From: Cubamyces lactineus
Lineage: Eukaryota > Basidiomycota > Agaricomycetes > Polyporales > Polyporaceae
Assembly: GCA_022376465.1 (NCBI GenBank)
Contig: JACDTU010000004.1
Coordinates: 806,001-870,000 of the forward strand
Direction of reading: 5' to 3'
Length of the DNA: 64,000 nt
The position numbers and the translations under genes were made by a program. Below the pieces are notes generated by a model. It made no database searches, was not told the origin of the DNA, and saw only the letters and a list, made by a program, of their open reading frames with translations. Each line of letters starts with the position of its first letter. Positions within the stretch are counted from its first letter, which is position 1. Of the stretch, positions 45,786 through 57,050 are shown piece after piece.

Positions 45786-48700
45786 ATGACCAGCCAGACT
45801 GACAGCAACGAGCATATCTCCGCTTCCGTCCAAGACACGTACACCCGTATTAGTATCGATCGCGAACATCCTCCGCCCTCTCCATCCATGTCTCTCTCCC
45901 CCAAGAACAGGTTTATCGTTGAGCCTCAGGTGCTCAACGCCGCGTTTGAGTTGCAATCGAGCGAGAGAAGGGGTTCAGGTACGTTCGCGTCCATCCTACC
46001 GCTGCTGCTTACTGCCCCCGCACACATCTCCCGTTCCTATGATTGGCACAGCGTTCAGTTCCAATTGACGTGCGCATATATTGACATACATCTTCCTCTT
46101 GCAGCACCTTCTCTGCCGCACGCTGGAGGCGGTCTTCCTCCGCCCCCACGTCCAAACAGCCGCAAAGGCAGGCCGATGCAGATGCAGTCCAACCCGTCTT
46201 CTCCTGCCACCAGCTTCGACCATTCAATCGCCTCCCTGCCAAACTCACCTACGTCCTCCCCGTATTCCAACAGCCCCAACACCCCAGGCAGCTCCGATGT
46301 CAGCCCGAGTGTCAAGCCATCTCCTCGGCTGTCCAACTTCTTGCGGGGCGACACGCTCGCGCTCGGCATGCGACGACGGTCGTTAGCAGAGCACGATGTC
46401 CTGTACGACCAGAAACAAGAGGAAGAAGCTCAGGCGGCCGCTTTCAAGTGGTCAGCGCGAGACATGGGTGAAGGAATATCCCCGCTAGACTCAGTACCGT
46501 CTTCTCCAGAGCTCGCCGTGAGCCCTGCCGACGGATCACGACCGTCGCGCCAAAACCGGTACCTGAGCGGGCTGCAGAAGATCAAGAAGCTCGGCAAAGG
46601 AAAAGGCTCGCTGAGCATGAACATGTTCACCGACGGCGGGGCGCGTAGTGCCCGGCGGATGAGCGACGCGGAGCTGGATTCGCGGCGGCGCGAGCAGGAC
46701 AAGGCGAGCATTGAGAGCGCGTCTACGGTGTCTTCTGCGACGTCGGAGCGGTACCGGCGGATGCTCGAGAAGAGTGTGGGGAGCAAAACGGCCGGTACTG
46801 CGGGGGAATTGATAAAGCAGCCGTCGAGCGTGCCTAGTTCGCCAATCGTGCCACCAGCGAAAAGTAGGTCGTTTCCATAGCTATACATTGCAGCACCGCG
46901 ATGAACATACCGTGCCCCGCTGTGTTTTGTTGCAGACATGGTCGCGCCTCTGAGCGTGGCAGAGGAACGGCGGGGATCTGTACCTGTCGCGATGGCACAA
47001 AGTGGAGGAGTCGGAGGGAGTTTCAGGAGGCCATCATTTGGCGCATCGCCGTCGCAATCAGCGAGGAGGTCGGGAGGGAAGGGGAAAGCGACGGCGTCGG
47101 CCAGTCCCAACGAGTCGCAGCCACCGCCACGCGCGTGGTTTTCCCACGCTAGGCAGGCCTCGGACATGTCTTCACAGTCCGTTTCTGCCTCGCTCTCCTC
47201 CGACTCCTCGCACGACCCTCCTTCCACCGACGCTCGCATCTCCATCTCCTCTACGATATATCCCACGTCTTCTAATAACCACTCCTTCGACATCGCTCGC
47301 TGTCCCATCACTACCACCTCATATTCCTCTACGACGTCCTCCAGCAGACCCTCCATGAGCGCCGACCGCGAATCCTTCATCGACCTTGCTTCTCCCACTT
47401 TTTCTCCTCTTTCGGTCGAGTTCAACAACATCACTATACCCCAGCAACAGCATCAGCAGCTACAACCACAACCTTCCCCAAGCTACAGCACGCGCTCAGA
47501 ACAGCCTATCCCTGCGACGTCTTACGATAGCAACGACTTTAATCATGGCGAGTCCCCGTCCCGTTCCACGAAACCCCGCCTCCCGCGTCTCCTCCCACCC
47601 GCCGGCGCGGAAAAACCGCCTATACCCACCACACCCAAGCCAGACTTCAGCCGGCGGTCGCGCACCTCCCACTCCTCGGCAAGCAAACCGAACAAGGCGT
47701 CCCAGGCGCACGCCAAGCATGGAAGCTCGCTCAATTCGTTCGCGTCCGACCTTGAGCGCGGGCTGTCGACGACGAATGCACTCACGCCCCGCGAGCGCGC
47801 GCAGCGCGTACGCACGACGCACAAGCTCACCCAGGTCTTTGGGCAGACCCCGGGCGTGTCCCCTGTGTCCCCTGAGTCGAACGATGCGCACTTTGCGAAC
47901 GGCTGCATGCCGATGCCCGGAAACCTCACCGCGCTGAACCTCACTGCGAAACGCAAGCACCAGCACCACCGCCCGGCGGTGTCCATGTCCGACGAGGTTG
48001 TCACGCCCGTGTACGGCTCAGCAGGAGATATGGTCTGGCCGCCACCTGAAGGTACGCGGTACGTCTCGCTTGCGCCGCGCAGACACTCGGCTCCGCTCAG
48101 CCCCGACGAGTTCTCGTTCATGATTGGGCGGCGGTCGAACGACACGACGGCGTCGACCGCGCTGAGCAGCGAAGGGCGCGACGCGTCGTCGGTCATTGAG
48201 ATTGGCACGGCGGAGGGCGTGCCCGAGAGCGACGGACACAGCGTGCGGACGGGACGGTTGAGTGTGGGGGACGGGCCGGGGTCTCCGACGTCGTTCATAG
48301 ACCTGTCTGACGAGGAAGGGGCCGGGGAGGACGGGCTGTCGGAGGTGCTTGCGGAGACGCCACGGGGCCCTCGGGGACGGCGCCGGGACGAGTCTGATAA
48401 CCTTTCGCTCTCGTCCGAGCAGCTGGCCGAGGAAGAGCGCCGCCGCAAGAGAGAAAAGCTCGCAAAGCTCCACCGCTTTCTCGGCTCTCGCGTTCCCCAG
48501 CACCTCGTCCTAGGCCCGCTCGACGAGGGCACCCCGCTTCCGCCACCCGCTCCCTCTCCGTTCGACACCACGGCCACAGACGACGACGCCAACGACGTGC
48601 GCAGAATTAAGATGAGGCGCCGTAGGAGCAGCTCTGCCGCCGAGTTCTCGCGGACGTGGTCCGACGACATCGACCGCCTCAAGGAGGAGCTCAACGAACG

Positions 48701-49766
48701 CGAAAAGGCCATCAACGTCCGCCGTGCGGTCAAGATGGAAAAGGTGCCGTCCACGGTGTTCTGTCTGTCTTCCGGGTACTGAGACGTGTTGTATCCTGCA
48801 GATGTTCGGCGTCGCTCCCCCGCAAACACTCTACCACACCCGCGCTCCGACGTCTTCCTCCAGCAGCAGCCTGTCTGCGAACCCGAACGCAAAGGCGCCC
48901 CCGTCCCCGAGAGCGTCCCCTCGCAGCCCGTCCTCGCCTGCATTCCGTTTCACACCATCGGGCTCGGGCTCAGGCTCGAAGCCCAAGAAGAAGAACGGCC
49001 GTCCGGGCACGTCGGACTCGTCCAAACCGCTCATGAGCGACAGCGCCGAGCCTGGCCTGCTCGACCCCATGCGGTCGTCCGTGTACATGCACTACCGGCA
49101 CTCCCTCAACTCGCTCAACGACATCATCGACAGGGTACGTCCTGTTCCCGTTCCGTCTCTCCGTCCCTGCGCCTCCGCGCCTCGTGCCCCACCCCACACC
49201 CAACTCTATCTGACGGTTCTGTTCGTTGCCCGCGCACCCGCGTGCTGACCGTGCTTCTTTCTCCCCACAGGATGACAGGGAGTCGCTAGCCGAGCTCCAC
49301 GACTACCTCAGCGGGCACCAGTTCGACTTCGCGTCTGCCGCCGGAGGAGGGCCGGCCTCGCCGCCCGTCGTAGACGACCTCTCGTTCGTCTCGACGCCGA
49401 CCGTCAAGGCGGAGCGGCGGCGCTCCCTTCCATCGCGCACGTCCATCGCGTCGTTCACGTCCGAGATCAGCCTCGCGATCGCGCCGACACCGACGGAGCC
49501 GTCGTTCCAGCAGCGCCGCCGGCGCGCGGCGAAGCTGACGCACTTCTTTGGCGTGGACTATCGTGAGCTCATGAATGAGGTCCTCGAGAGCATCGAGAAG
49601 GGCCTGGAGGAGGAGCGCGGGAAGGGCACCTTGAAGCCTGACGAGGTCAAGGTGAGCTTGCTGCTATCAGCTAATGCGCAAGAGACGATGCTCACCTGAT
49701 GTCCTTCAGGATCTACAACAGAAGTTGGTGTCGCTGAAGACGAAGCGGAATAGCCTCCGCCGGTGA
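45786..49766 (+). CDS. Very long Ser-rich protein with three copies of a KLxxFxG-like motif
   Basis: Six exons (45786-45978, 46105-46863, 46936-48743, 48802-49134, 49271-49651, 49710-49766) give 1176 residues in one frame. Most is disordered Ser/Pro sequence. Three short basic-hydrophobic elements stand out: RTTHKLTQVFGQTPG, REKLAKLHRFLGSRVPQ and RRAAKLTHFFGVDYRE. The third leads into a helix (LMNEVLESIEKGLEEERG) and a terminal coiled coil (DLQQKLVSLKTKRNSLRR). A further helix lies near DDIDRLKEELNEREKAI. The repeated motif suggests three binding sites for one partner. I do not recognise a named family. No enzymatic or membrane domain is visible. Confidence 0.75.
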
Positions 49767-50260
49767 GCGGGGCGCGTCCGTCCCGTACCATCTTGCATTT
49801 ACGCACAACGCTACTGCGATATATGTGACGCATTGTCATGATCGTCATGAGGGATACCTAGCTGCTCGAGCACCGAACTGTTTGTCACCACTATCATTGT
49901 CATCTCATCTCATCCATATCCCACTTAGCTTATGATCATCCACCTAATATCAGGGGCGACGCGGCCAGCGCAGCGCGCCGCCACGCCGCCGCCACCGCTG
50001 CCACGCACCGCGAGCCGCCGTCGGCTTCTGCATGCACCCTCATCCCCTATACGAATCCTGTACATTATAAATCATTATTGCGCCCCAAAACGTTCAAGTG
50101 GACCGAATACATCTCGTGTCTGTGTGTAGAATGAATGTATGTGTGTGAACGGTATCCAAGTCCATCCGCGTGGTGCTGGGTAAAACGGTGGGGGGAAGCC
50201 ACCACTGACATGTTATGAGACCGCCATCTAAGAAGTCGATACCGCAGGGAGCGTCGCCGC
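49767..50260. other. Convergent 3' intergenic region, no gene seen
   Basis: A 494-bp AT-richer stretch between the stop codons of the plus-strand 45786 gene and the minus-strand coiled-coil gene. Probably 3' UTRs. Confidence 0.5.
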
Positions 50261-53200
50261 CTAGAGCACGACGAGGTCGCCCTGGCACGAGTGGCACCAG
50301 AATATGTGGGATTCGTCCATGAACACCGGCCGCTTCGGCGCCTGAGTAGTAGGTGGCGGTGTGGCGGGCTGGGATGGAGGCTCGATGACAGCAGGGAGCA
50401 CCGTCGGCTTGTACGCAGGAGAGGAGACGCTCCGCGAATTCCGCGAGGACGGCCGGGAGGACGCGGAGGACGCGGCGAGCTCGCTGTCGATGCGCGCCTT
50501 GAGCATGCTGAGACTGACCTTGCGTTTGTGCCGCGTCTCGGGCGACAGGCCGTCGAAAGCCGACGCGGTCTGCGGGGGCGCGAGCATCGAGGGCCTGTGC
50601 GAGCCGAACGACGCTCTGCGCAGGTCGTCCGAGTGGTCGATCGCCCGGCTTGACGTACGTCGGGGGAGGGGTTGTTGGTGTGTCGATCCGCGCGAGGACG
50701 GCCGCTGGTGTGCACGGAGCTGACTCAGCTCGTCCTCGAGCACCGCAAGCTGGCGCTGGAGAGTGTGGACCTGCGCCTCGGCCTTGAACAGCGCATCCTC
50801 GCGGGCGCGGACCTGCGACTGCGCCTCGGACAGCTCGAGCGCGTGCTGCTGCTTGAGCGCGTTGAGCATCTCCTCGTCGAGCGACTGTGTCCCGGAGCGC
50901 GAGGGTGGGGTGGAGAGGGCCTCTCGGAGGCGCTCCAGCTCTTCGTCCTTCTGCGCAACCTCCGAACGGAGTGACTCCATCTCGGCCTGTGCACGCCCGA
51001 GGAACTCCTGCGCCTCCGTCTGGGCCTGGGTCCGCTCGCCTAGCTCGGCGCGCAGCGAGGATAGTTGGGTGGACTGGGTGTGGACAGAGTCCGTGAGCCG
51101 CCGAATCTCCTCGACGTTCGAGTTCGAAACCTGGCGCAGCTTGGTGCGCTCGTCCTCGAGATCCTGGACGCTTTTCCGCGCAGCGGCCAGCTCGGTTTGC
51201 AATTCGGTGTAGGCTTGCTGGAGCTCGGATGAGTCCTTTTCTTGCGCAGCCCGCTCGGCGTCCAGAGCAGCTTGGAGGCGGATCCGTTCTCGTTCGCCTG
51301 ACTCTTTTTCCAGCCGCAGTTCTTCGATATTCGCCTCGAGCTGGGCGATTACGGCATCCCGACTCTGGATGGCTTTCTCAAGGCTGTCTACCTTGTCGCT
51401 CAGCACGAGTTTGGCGTCCGTGAGCTCGACAATTTTGGGCCGCATCTCGTCGAGAGAACGCATGAGACCGATGCCCTCGGCCTGGAGCTCCTTCTGTGTC
51501 TTCTCTGCGTCCTCCGCACGGGCGGCCGCAGCTCTTAGCTCGGCCTGAACTTGTTTCATCTGCCGTGCGTTCAAGGACAGCTCTGAGGAAAGCGCCGCAA
51601 GCTTCTGTTGGAGCTCCGTTACGAGGTTTTTGCCTTCCTCGACTTCGGTTTGCAATGCCGTGCGTTCTTGGATGAGGCCGTCTCTTTCCGAGATAACAGT
51701 AGACAGCTGAACTTGTGTGGCGGAATGCTGTTGTTCCGCCTCCGCATGCCGCGCTTGCCAGTCAGCCTCGGCCTGTGCCTTCTGTTGGAACTGCTCAGTA
51801 ACAGCATCTCGCTCGGCCTGCAGTTCCGCATAGCTCTACATCGCAGCGAGTCAGAGCTGACTTGAGCGGAAATGAACAGACACGACCAACCTGACGAAGC
51901 TTGGATAGCTGAAACTCAAGCTCGTCCGCCCGGTCTTGCGTGTTCTTGAGCGTCTCTTCTAGACGTTCGGCACGATCGTCGCTCTCAATTTGCTCTTCGA
52001 GTTCACGGACGCGCCGCAGATGTTCGTCTGACTGGGCCTGTAACTCATGAACGCGCCCATTGAGAAGCTGGATCTCCCTTTCCTGTGATATTTGTGTTCA
52101 TCCCAACTCGGCGACAGCTTCGTGACGATCTATTCACCTGATCTCGAGACTTGTCAGCCAATTCTTGCTCGGATGCAGTGAGGGTTGCAATCTGTGATTG
52201 TGCTGCCTGGGCATCTGCCTCAAGTTGGGAGACTCGTTCGCGCAGCCGTCTATTCTCGGCAGATACGCCTTGGAGCTGCTCCTCGGTTTCTCTCAGAGCT
52301 ATGATATGAGGGGCGCGAGTCACGAATACGGCCCGGGCATATCTGTGTGGCACGTACCAGACTCCGTTCGCTCTAGTCGCTCCACATCTGATGATAGTGA
52401 CGCTTTCTCGGAGACGAGCAAGGAGATGGCTTGTTGCTGCTCTTCGACGCGCTGCGCTTGCTCCTGCACAGTTTGTTCGAGAGCATGAACCTGATCTCTC
52501 AGCGAGGCGGTACTCGCTCGTTCCGCCATCAGCGCCTGCTCCGTCTCCTCCGCCTCTGCAATACTTGTTCAGACATGGAAGATGGATATATGCGTAGCAC
52601 CGGGCGACCTACTCCGCTCTAGTGCAGCATACCGCACCGCCGATGATTCGGCGAAGGCGGCCTTTTCCGTCTGCAGAGTTGAGACGAATTCCCGCTGATT
52701 CTGCACTTCCTGTGACAAGTGCTCCGACTGGGCGCGCAATTCCTGCACAGTCTTCTCGAGTTCCGCCGCTCGCTCGCGCTCCGATTGGAGAAGGTCATGC
52801 GCATGCCGAGACTCTGGACGCGCACGGATGAGGTGAGCGTGCAGTCGAAGGCGCAGCGAGACACGTACTGGCTTCTACTTGGGACAAATGCTCTAATTGC
52901 CCGGCGAGGGAGGCCTTCTCCGCCTCTAGCGAGTCAATTGCTTTCCGCTGGTCACGCACCAAAGCACGGAGGTCTTCACGTTCTGGTACAGCTGCCGGAG
53001 GCGACGCGGAATGCGTCTCTTTGTGCTTCGGCGCAGGCGAGACGGGCGGTGACGGATTGGACTCTACCCGAGTAAGGCCAGACAGCCACGACGACGCATC
53101 GGAATCCTTAACAGGCGGCTCCTTTGCGAACCTGGATAGTTGTGTGCATACAGTTGCCGGGCGGCTTGGTGAGACGTGCCAGGGTGGTCAGAGCGGTATG

Positions 53201-53535
53201 TGACGCACAAGTCTGCCAAGTTCCTCTCCTGCGGCTTCTCCGGCGGAGGTGGCGTAGGCACAGCGGGAGGCAACTCAGCGGGAGCGGGTGTGGAGGTCCT
53301 GCTGGAAGGTGACGGTGCCGGAGATGCTATGCGAGGGACGGGTGACGCGACCCGGGATGGCGAGGATGGTGCGGCACCGTGTTCAGCGGCTTTCTGGGCT
53401 TGCCTCTTCTTGAGCTACAATGTACATGTACAATGCCTGCCGGTAAGCAATCACGGCGTAGACACGTGCGGGCGGTAGGCGACAGACCAGAGCTCTGGCA
53501 CGGGCTGCTTTTGCGGCGCGGTCGTCTTCAGACAT
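50261..53535 (-). CDS. Long coiled-coil protein, golgin-like
   Basis: Around ten exons are needed, giving roughly 900 residues. The start exon 53488-53535 reads MSEDDRAAKAARARAL and joins LKKRQAQKAAEHG. This is followed by a Pro/Ser-rich segment, then continuous Glu/Gln/Leu heptads across 50.9-53.0 kb (for example LRAQSEHLSQEVQNQREFV, MRPKIVELTDAKLVLSDKV). The basic-helix N terminus plus long rod is the layout of golgins such as GM130/Bug1, and vesicle tethering is an inference from that alone. After the rod are a Ser/Arg-rich region (SSRPSSRNSRS) and a final MDESHIFWCHSCQGDLVVL with one CxxC pair. Motor, GRIP and FYVE domains are not seen. It lies downstream of, and in the same direction as, the G-beta gene. 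Confidence 0.65.
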
Positions 53536-54161
53536 CGCGGGCTACAGAACCAGGTAATACTGAAGAGTGTTACGAGTGGAAGATGTGGTTGTGGCTGAGG
53601 ACTGCGCGGTGGCGGTCTGGGGCACTATTCATGGGCGCTTGCTTGCCTCAGTCCTGTCCTGACACGTTGCTGTGTTTACTTACACCGCGTGATATTGACA
53701 AGCATCAGGTCCAGTGTGTTGCCCATAACATCCCACAACTCATGTCTTCACGAGGGACACACAATCTGCTTTTCAGTGTGGAGAGAATCTGATGGCATAG
53801 AGACTGTATCTGCCAACATATAAACCGGGAACTGAGGGATACGGAGAGCAGAGCGTCGAGAGGAGCAACAAAAAACAGACAGAACGGAGACCGTGGGGGA
53901 GTGAGGCAGAGAAGAAGAATTGTACGTCACAAGATACATGCCACTCCTGGTCTGGCGCATAAAGAGTGTACGGAGATGCGAGGGGTAACGCGTAACGACA
54001 GACTCTGGGCGGCCATTTGGGCGCGGGTAGGAGAGAAGTGCTATCGTATGGAGGAAAAATCAAATATCGATATAGAGGTCATGAGAAGCCCATCCCAGGA
54101 GTACACGGGTGAAGCAATGGGTATGAAAAGTGATCCCGAGCTTGAAACGGCCAGAGAAAAA
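53536..54161. other. Intergenic region between two minus-strand genes
   Basis: This 626-bp spacer should contain the 3' UTR of the G-beta gene and the promoter of the coiled-coil gene. No credible ORF. Confidence 0.45.
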
Positions 54162-54173
54162 TCACGCCCAGAC
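54162..54173 (-). other. 12-nt terminal exon of the G-beta gene
   Basis: It reads GTCTGGGCGTGA after a gagcag acceptor. It supplies the Trp-Ala that ends nearly all G-beta subunits. Confidence 0.8.
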
Positions 54174-55434
54174 CTGCTCAATAGTGTCAGCTCACCAGAT
54201 CCTTCACAGATCTGACCATTACACGTACCCTGAGCGTGCTGTCCCAACTGCCGGTGCACAACGCCATGCCATCCGAGCTGACGCCGAGACAACTAACACG
54301 GTTCTCGTGGCCAGTGAGAACACCGACCCGCTCGCCCTTGAGAGTATCCCACACGTTGCATGTCCAGTCGTCGTAGCCACCAAACAAGATCCGACCAGAA
54401 ATTGAGAATGCGACTGACGTGATACCGCAGAGGATGTTGTCGTGAGTGAACGCATTGAGCTCGCGGTCCGCCCGAATATCAAAGAGGCGGCATGAGGCAT
54501 CATCCGAACCAGTAGCGAAAGCATCTCCGTTAGGGAAGAAGCTGTCGAAGGGTTAATATCGAAGTAGAGCTCAGAATTTGGAGTTACGGACCTGACCGCG
54601 TTGATATCGGACTCATGACCGGTGAAGGTCTGGGTCGCTTTGCCGCTGCGGATATCCCACAGCTTCGCTGTAGCATCACAAGCGCCTGAGACGAAGACGT
54701 TCTGGTTGGGCCCAAGCGACAAGCTGATATAGTTGTGAACAACGTGCGACGCCCGCCAGACGCGACAGCTTACCTCATCACATCACCTGTATGGTCGCTG
54801 AACTCAACGACACGGACGCCGGCCTCAATATCCCACAACATGCAAGTCATGTCACCTGAACTCGTCACGATCTGGCGGTCGTTGAGGAAGCGGCAGCAAC
54901 TGAGGTAACCGGAGTGAGCGCTGAGCTCGCGCGCGCCCTTCACGTTGTTACCCTCCTTGGAGTGGAGGTTGTAGATAGAACAGATGTTGTCGAGACCACC
55001 GCATGCCACAAAGTTGCCAGAGGGAGAGTATGCGCAGGTCATGACCCAGCTGGAGCGGAGAGGGATGGCGTGAACCTTGTTCGTGGTGTATGCGTCCCAA
55101 ACGATGAGCTTTCCGTCTTGCGACGCAGAGACCAAGTGCCGCCTATCGGTCGCCCAGTGCATTGCGTAGATTTTGGCAAGGTGACCACGAAGAGCACGAC
55201 GGGGACGCATGACGACTCGGGGCAGGGCAGGAACTTCATTCGCCATTGCTCGCACTGTCGTCACGCATGGGAGTTAGCTGGCTCTAATCAACGCGAGATG
55301 GCGTAAGCAGGACACTGACAGCTAGTATCCGCTGAAGACTCTCTCTTCGCGCGGATTTTCTCCTTGAGGCTCTCAGCCTCGCGGCGAGCAGCAGCAATGC
55401 GCTCCTGGATATCTCCTTGAGGTGACTGGGACAT
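54162..55434 (-). CDS. Heterotrimeric G-protein beta subunit (WD40 propeller)
   Basis: Five exons (55320-55434, 54774-55254, 54592-54723, 54229-54541, 54162-54173) give 350 residues, the expected length. The N-terminal helix with [17 protein letters not shown] is the coiled coil that pairs with G-gamma. Seven WD repeats follow. Clear blocks include [57 protein letters not shown] and [20 protein letters not shown]. The last repeat ends [11 protein letters not shown], which needs a 12-nt final exon encoding Val-Trp-Ala-stop. Family knowledge: fungal G-beta transmits pheromone and nutrient signals. Reading through the last intron would replace VWA with an unrelated tail and break the propeller closure. 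Confidence 0.93.
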
Positions 55435-56107
55435 GGTTTTGGAGGCGATGGGGAGACTTGAGTGTCAGAATGCGGGAGAGGGGTTCCTGAAGCGCAGATA
55501 GGCTGCGTTAGATCGTCCGTGAGGTGGAGTGTAGCAGGAGAAACGCACCGTGCGAGGATGCAGGAAGCTGGAGAGAAGGGGGTAGAGCGGTCGGGGAGTG
55601 ATGGAAAGTTTCGTGGGAACCAACAAAGGCTAGCTGGGGCTAGACGCGAGACTTGGATGAGGCGGACGTGTCGAACAGCGACGACGCGGCCTCGGGCGAC
55701 GAAGAGGGGGGTGGGGAGAAAAGAAAGATGGAAGAGGAGAGAGACAGGTCTCGAGGACGATGGGGGACTGTCGACTGGCAGTGGGAGCGTTGATGCAGAT
55801 GGCCTCTGCTTACTCGCCGCCCACCGCTGTCACCGTCGGACCCTTCCACTCTTGGTTCGTCCTCCGCTCCGCCATCACCGGCCCACTCCGGCACGCCCCG
55901 GCCGCCACCGGCCACCTCCGCCGCCGCCGTTCTCGACTCCGACCCTGCGAGCCTCGAGTCGTTCGCGATCAGTGCCTCCAACACACAGTATACAGAACCA
56001 TATTTTGACAGCATTCTATCTCGTGCAGTTATGCTGCATGCCACTGCACTCGTTGTGTCTCTTATCACCCAATCCTCATCCTACCATCCGCCTTGATCAC
56101 AGCCAGC
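55435..56107. promoter_or_regulatory. Divergent region between G-beta (-) and the first dsRBD gene (+)
   Basis: This 673-bp interval holds the G-beta promoter and probably that of the dsRBD gene at 56108. Purine-rich ORFs (55462-56121) are spurious by codon use. No TATA box is obvious near 56108. Confidence 0.4.
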
Positions 56108-56445
56108 ATGGCCCAAAGTAAGGCTGCCATCGTCTGAAACGGTAGAATGTGTACTGATTAGGAATTGAGTTCAACGTTGGCGCACAGAGCTCAATAACTT
56201 CTGTCAGACGCACGCTTTGACCGTCCAATGGTCGGAAACGCAACATGGCACTCAGTTTGCGCCGACATGGACGGCTGCTGTGTCCAGTACGTCCCAGCAT
56301 GCCGATGGCTGTTTGTCCGATGCTCATAGCCGCATGAGTCGACGGCGCCGAATGGGGACGTGGATCTGGTACTACCAGAGCAACTGCGAGGGAGCTTGCG
56401 GCCGAAATGGCCTTGCGTGGTCTGTTCCACTCTCACGCAGCTTAG
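56108..56445 (+). CDS. Small stand-alone dsRBD protein, copy A
   Basis: Three exons (56108-56117, 56188-56286, 56339-56445) give 71 residues. Helix 1 reads KLNNFCQTHALTVQW. The middle contains GTQFAPTWTAAVS, and the last exon reads IDGAEWGRGSG then ARELAAEMALRGLF. The order helix, three strands (VxIDGxxxGxGxG) and an Ala-rich final helix is a double-stranded-RNA-binding domain of about 65 residues, essentially the whole protein. The region-2 loop that in active dsRBDs is GPxH is GTQF here, and the region-3 KKxAK is TTRATARE, so RNA binding may be weakened. The last intron is phase 1, immediately before the Ile of strand 3, as in copies B, C and D. Confidence 0.68.
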
Positions 56446-56949
56446 ACCGCGGTCAGTGCCCAGCGCAATGAACAATGGCCGCGAGACGCTCACATATGCA
56501 TTGCACACTCTCTACTTCACGGCCGTCGAATGAAACGGCCTCAGCATATCACACCTACCACAAAGCCTGACTCATGCGGCTTGGGATAAGCTCTGTCGCT
56601 ACCTGTTCTTCCTATGCCATCCGTCGCGGCGCAACGTCGACACCACATCGTTTCGAATACTACGAAGCTCTCTATCCTTGGATCAGGCGATAGCGGTCCG
56701 AAGGCACACCGCACTACGGAACTTCATTTTCCTCCACTAATGAGTCAACCGGCCCCATGAGATTGGATAAATCTCCACGATGCGTATACAGAAGTCCTAG
56801 GACAAGGGCGCAAGTAGCCGGCTCATGATCCGGCCTCGCACTGACTCTCTATGCTGCTCTTCAAGATTCGACCAATTTTTCGCCTGCGGATATACACTTG
56901 GTGGCGCTACTGTGTCATGGTCGACGGCAAAGGAAACCTTACGCGCCCG

Positions 56950-57050
56950 AACGTTCTTTCTTAGAACGGTGTAGGCGCATCTGTACTCAGCGGCTTTTGA
57001 GCAAGCGTTCCCGGGCTTTGCGAATGATGTATTCCCTGTACCATCGTTGA
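56950..57050 (-). pseudogene. Possible dsRBD C-terminal relic
   Basis: After an acceptor-like caagcag on the minus strand, the frame reads INDGTGNTSFAKPG and then CSKAAEYRCAYTVLRKN. This resembles strand 3 plus helix 2 of the dsRBD family, with the phase-1 start before Ile-Asn seen in the plus-strand copies. No upstream exon with a helix-1 motif joins in phase, and the frame continues past the domain into unrelated sequence. A decayed, inverted copy is an inference. Confidence 0.25.

Noticed and set aside
46430..47434. 334-codon minus-strand ORF
   Set aside because: Spans an intron and two exons of the plus-strand gene in antisense; composition is a mirror of Ser codons.
47543..48943. 466-codon minus-strand ORF opposite the Ser-rich 45786 gene
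   Set aside because: It is the antisense shadow of a real GC3-rich exon. Its Arg/Ser-rich product has no motif and the plus-strand reading has consistent splice sites.
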